This document shows positions 61,601 to 64,000 of a DNA stretch of 64,000 nt, one piece after another; position 1 is the first letter of the stretch, and every line of letters begins with the position of its first letter. Where the stretch lies: assembly GCA_039621445.1 (NCBI GenBank), contig CP154956.1:78178474-78242473 (forward strand), read 5' to 3'. This stretch comes from Euglena gracilis. Its lineage: Eukaryota > Euglenida > Euglenophyceae > Euglenales. A model generated the notes under the pieces. It was not told where the DNA came from, did not search any database, and was given only the letters and a program-made list of their open reading frames with translations. The position numbers and the translations under genes were made by a program.

Positions 61601-63514
61601 GGGGGGAGAAACCACTGAAGAGGTTAAGGGCCTCAATTAGGTTCTCCTGATATTTCCTCTGATTCCCCGCCGTTTTTGAGAAATTTCAGGAAACTGGTGT
61701 TTTGACCCCAAAAACGGCCGAAACTTTCGGCGACCGAAAACTGGAGGTAGGAGGGGGGGGTCCCCCACTCCCCCCCCTAGTTTTGGAAGGGGGGTCCCCC
61801 CCCCTCAGAGATTCCCATACAACCCTGCACACAGGTGTTCAGTGAATTTGGCAACGTCAAGCCGCATGCTAGACCGTCCCGGAGGTCCCCCACCAGGTTA
61901 TTTTTCCTTTTTTCCCCCTCAGGAATCAGTTTGGGAGCCAAACCTTCCGTGCCAATGGTTTTCCTGGCAGAGATTTCTGGAGATTTCAGGTCTTGCTGCT
62001 AATTGCGCATTGCATTATTGACTCCCATTGGTTATGCGATAGGCCACCAGCATTTTTGATATCCCCCACTTTTCCGGCTGCACAGCTCTGGTCGTTTTGG
62101 AGCCAAGTCTTTCGGGGACGCTTTCGCCCTCGTGAAGAGAGGCCGCCCAGGTTTGTGACGAATGCATGACAGAGGGTGTGGGTGTTCCTCGCCACAGTAT
62201 TGCATGCACCATTAAAGGAATTAAACAGCGTAGACAACATAATTTGCTTTTGCATTTGCATCCATACACATTTATGCATTGTGTGTGTGCGCGCAGCCCT
62301 CATTGGTCGGGCAATTTCAACAGTTTCGACCCATACTCTCCGTTCCAACAGTTTTGCCCATGCAGGTCCCAAAAGTTCGTGGATCAACACCTGAACACTT
62401 CTCCCGATGTGTTGCAAAGTCAAGTGGATGACGACTTTTGGAACCTGCATGGGCGAAATCTTTCGGAACGGAGGGCTCTGTTCGGGGTTGGCGGTGCTGG
62501 CACAGCCCCTCCCCCCCAGTGGCGAATACGCCGAGCCCAGGAACAGCGGTCTCCGGGGAACACTCTGTTGCCCCGCCCCGTTCGCACCCAACCCGACCAC
62601 CCCAGTCCACTCTGTTTCAGGTGAGCAATGGCAGGAGCCCCCTCCCCCCCCCAGGTTGCCCCCGTAAGTGCCCCCCCCCCCCGCCCTGCGTCACCCCCTG
62701 GCCCTGCCCGGTCATCCAGCCGCACAGCGGCTTCGTCCAGCAGCTGGAGCAGCTGGCCCTGGCCCGGCCCCCGGCCCCCCCGGGACTGAGCTCCGACGCG
62801 GTCCGGCCTCCGCCGCCGACCCCGCCTCCCGCCCCCGCCCCCACCCCCGCCCCTCCCGCCCCCTCCGCCGCCCAGCCCCGCCGGGCCTCCGGGCCGCCCC
62901 CGCCGCCCCCCGCCCTGGCGGCAGAGAAGCCGGCAAGGGCCGGGCTGGCAGCCCCGAGCCACCCGCCACCCCCCGGCCGGCCGACGGAGACCCCCGCGGG
63001 ACCCCGCGGGCGGGTGGCGCAGCCCCCGGCTCACCCGCCGCCCGGAGACGTTCCTGCCGCCTGTCGTGCCTTTGGGGCCATCGCCCTCCCGCTATCTCCC
63101 TTGCGGTCGACGGTGGGGTGTCTGCACGCCGCTGCTGGCCGGCTAAGTGCATGCACTCCCGCACATGTGAACCCACACAATGGCGCCAATAGTCGTGGTC
63201 GTGCCCAGGGGATGCTTTTGCACCGCGTGCACCGCGTGTTTCGCACTGCGTGCGGCACCACGTGCACCGCGTGGCACCGCGTGACAAGAATCAGGTACAA
63301 CCTAAAATGACTGAATGAGAGAAAAACACCCGCAAAAGCCCCAAAAGCATCGCCAAATGGGCCTCGCAGCCCCCCCCCCCATCGCCAGCAGGGGCATCGC
63401 CTCACCCGCCCTGGCGCGTGGCCGCCCTCCCAGCCTCCCAACACCGCCCGCCCCGCTGCCCCCGCCCACTACCAGGTGCCCCCCAGCTACCTCGCCTACC
63501 CCGGCCAGGGCTGA
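58518..63514 (+). CDS. Dual-specificity protein phosphatase with Pro-rich tail
   Basis: Exon 1 supplies the start and an N-terminal lead. Exon 2 (58996-59147) has the DSP entry motif HIHRGVWVGGQRAL and RGIRHVLNTS. Exon 3 (about 60442-60615) has the CX5R active site NCQMGMSRSAS. A later exon (62720-63049) has GFVQQLEQL, typical of the last DSP helix, followed by a long Pro/Ala-rich tail. The last exon ends SYLAYPGQG. Phases agree at exon junctions 1-2 and 62720/63392. The usual HC is NC here, while Cys and Arg are kept, so the enzyme may be active. Substrates are unknown. One linking exon between 60616 and 62719 is probably missing. Confidence 0.7.
58996..59147 (+). CDS. Phosphatase exon 2, N-terminal half of DSP domain
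   Basis: Encodes RPPNHIHRGVWVGGQRALHS, TLATRGIRHVLNTSIELARS and VDWADLQRH. The VW-V-G-A-L...GI-HVLN pattern is the signature of DSP strand-helix-strand. The acceptor is CGCCAAG and the donor GCCAC|GTCCAG. Confidence 0.75.
59400..59866. mobile_element. Element H1 with gggcaattga termini
   Basis: Left gggcaattgacgcccccagg and right gcgacaattgcccggg form the ends. Each side also carries gccggcca/ctggccaaattgtcacc and gctgcccaatttgtcac(g/c) blocks. The centre (59520-59720) is AT-rich. Same family as H2. Confidence 0.65.
60003..60430. mobile_element. Degenerate B-like element remnant
   Basis: Contains ggggtccagccggccagcag near the left and a C/G-run palindrome near 60365-60430, with a diverged hairpin ggcgctttgcaaccggcc at 60327. 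It abuts the phosphatase active-site exon. Confidence 0.4.
60442..60615 (+). CDS. Phosphatase exon with CX5R active site
   Basis: Encodes VRHVRWADSHQQQIYPLSPE, AKAALAFVAQCAAKGEPVLV and NCQMGMSRSASLAIA. Catalytic Cys and Arg of CX5R are present; the preceding His is Asn. No AG lies just upstream, so the 5' boundary is uncertain. The 3' end may use a GC donor. Confidence 0.65.
60616..62719. other. Intron region, one exon may be missed
   Basis: The DSP helices between AIA and GFVQQL should be encoded here, but I did not identify them. A gtcccaaaagttcgtgg block near 62365-62390 has an inverted near-copy at 62430-62455. Confidence 0.35.
61398..61488. repeat. (CA)n microsatellite
   Basis: About 90 bp of CA and CACG repeats in an intron. 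Confidence 0.95.
62720..63049 (+). CDS. Phosphatase exon: end of DSP domain and Pro-rich tail
   Basis: 110 codons, phase 0. Begins PHSGFVQQLEQLALARP, then about 90 residues of Pro/Ala. The acceptor is TCATCCAG and the donor GGAGAC|GTTCCT. Confidence 0.6.
63392..63514 (+). CDS. Phosphatase terminal exon
   Basis: After GCCAGCAG, 41 codons in phase 0 including RPAAPAHYQVPPSYLAYPGQ, ending TGA at 63512-63514. The frame follows the preceding exon exactly. Confidence 0.6.
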   Translation, partial: GHRLTRPGAWPPSQPPNTARPAAPAHYQVPPSYLAYPGQG

Positions 63515-63550
63515 ACAGGAATCCCCAACTTTGGGAGACTATCACCAAAC

Positions 63551-63632
63551 CAGGGTTAGATATAAGGAGGGCGTACATGGTTTAGGTGGGTTTAGGGGGG
63601 TGGGGTGTCCCCCCCACCCCTCCTGGCCCGCT
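63551..63632. mobile_element. C-family element, truncated at right
   Basis: Starts CAGGGTTAGATATAAGGAGG and shares gcgtacatggtttaggtggg and the cccccacccctcctggcccg block with C1 and C2. The expected ttatatcgaaccctg end is absent. Confidence 0.7.
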
Positions 63633-63732
63633 TTGAACCAATTTGACGACAAAGTTTCGTGGTTCTTTTTTTGGTTTCCTGCTGGCTATCCTTGGTTTCC
63701 GCGCCCCAGCTCACCAGCTCAGGTACAGCCTA

Positions 63733-63880
63733 TTTAAGGACCCCCGGGGTGGGGGTGCTGGGCTGGGGTTAGAAATTTGGGCTGGCTAGCAAGCCACCCC
63801 CAGGAGGGGGGTCAAGTGACCAGCCCAGATTTCTAGCCTGCCCAGCACCAACCCATCTCCCCAGGGGTCTTTGAACAGAT
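63733..63880. mobile_element. Possible B/F-like element
   Basis: Has tatttaaggacccccggggt at the left and ccccaggggtctttgaacag at the right, around an inverted gctgggct...agcccag core. No target duplication called. Confidence 0.4.
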
Positions 63881-63894
63881 CTGTGCTCCCGCTC

Positions 63895-64000
63895 AGCCCT
63901 GGCCCCGGCCACGGCCGACCCCGGGACCCGCCGCCCACGTTGCGGCGCGCCGCCTCCACTCCGCCCCCCGGGCCAGAGGGGCACGGCGGCTGGGGCTACC
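63895..64000 (+). CDS. Candidate exon running off the right edge
   Basis: After CGCTCAG a frame reads RPRDPPPTLRRAASTPPPGP then EGHGGWGY to the window end. It is Pro/Arg-rich and unidentified; it may be the next gene. Confidence 0.35.

Noticed and set aside
62420-63034. Gly/Arg-rich minus-strand frame of 204 codons
   Set aside because: Antisense of the Pro-rich phosphatase tail; GC-rich sequence keeps all frames open.

Overview
This window looks like nuclear DNA of a repeat-rich, GC-rich microbial eukaryote, most likely a dinoflagellate or a related alga. That is an inference from four things. All recognisable exons lie on the + strand, in at least four genes in a row. Exons are short (50-350 nt) and Ala/Pro-rich, and sit in long low-complexity introns that are mostly GT-AG with some apparent GC-AG. 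The first gene encodes helical repeats with an LWAFA-type core, typical of algal and alveolate organelle RNA-binding proteins. Introns are packed with short transposon-like elements. Long open frames through (CA)n, (GT)n and C/G runs are not genes. I saw no rRNA, tRNA or CRISPR.

Layout. (1) <1-15622: the 3' part of a helical-repeat protein gene, 13 exons, most junctions agreeing in reading phase. (2) About 16414-22594: an unidentified alpha-helical protein ending in an acidic tail. About 22880-27010 holds further weak exons, either more of this gene or another one. (3) 31194 to 53372: an RBM26/RBM27-type RNA-binding protein. Its PWI-like N-terminal fold is split over three exons, followed by an Arg/Asp-rich segment, a Pro/Gln-rich middle, an RRM, a coiled coil, a degenerate second RRM and an acidic C-terminus ending Ser-Trp-Lys-Arg. 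(4) About 57682-58125: Pro-rich exon(s) interrupted by an element. (5) 58518-63514: a dual-specificity protein phosphatase with a long Pro-rich tail. A further Pro-rich exon may run off the right edge.

The most notable content is the mobile DNA. Several families of 100-600 bp elements have CAG...CTG inverted termini and exact or near-exact 8-bp target duplications, as hAT-like elements do. A second class has CTTAGGC termini and 5-bp duplications. Families with unrelated ends share one 15-bp internal hairpin (cggcgcGAAgcgccg), which contains the GCGAAGC mini-hairpin. Intron 9003-9326 is essentially one such element, with its acceptor inside the target duplication. Intron 38195-39052 is mostly one element. 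Element 57742-58027 interrupts an exon so that removing it plus one duplication restores the frame. Together these suggest active or recent intron creation by introner-like elements.
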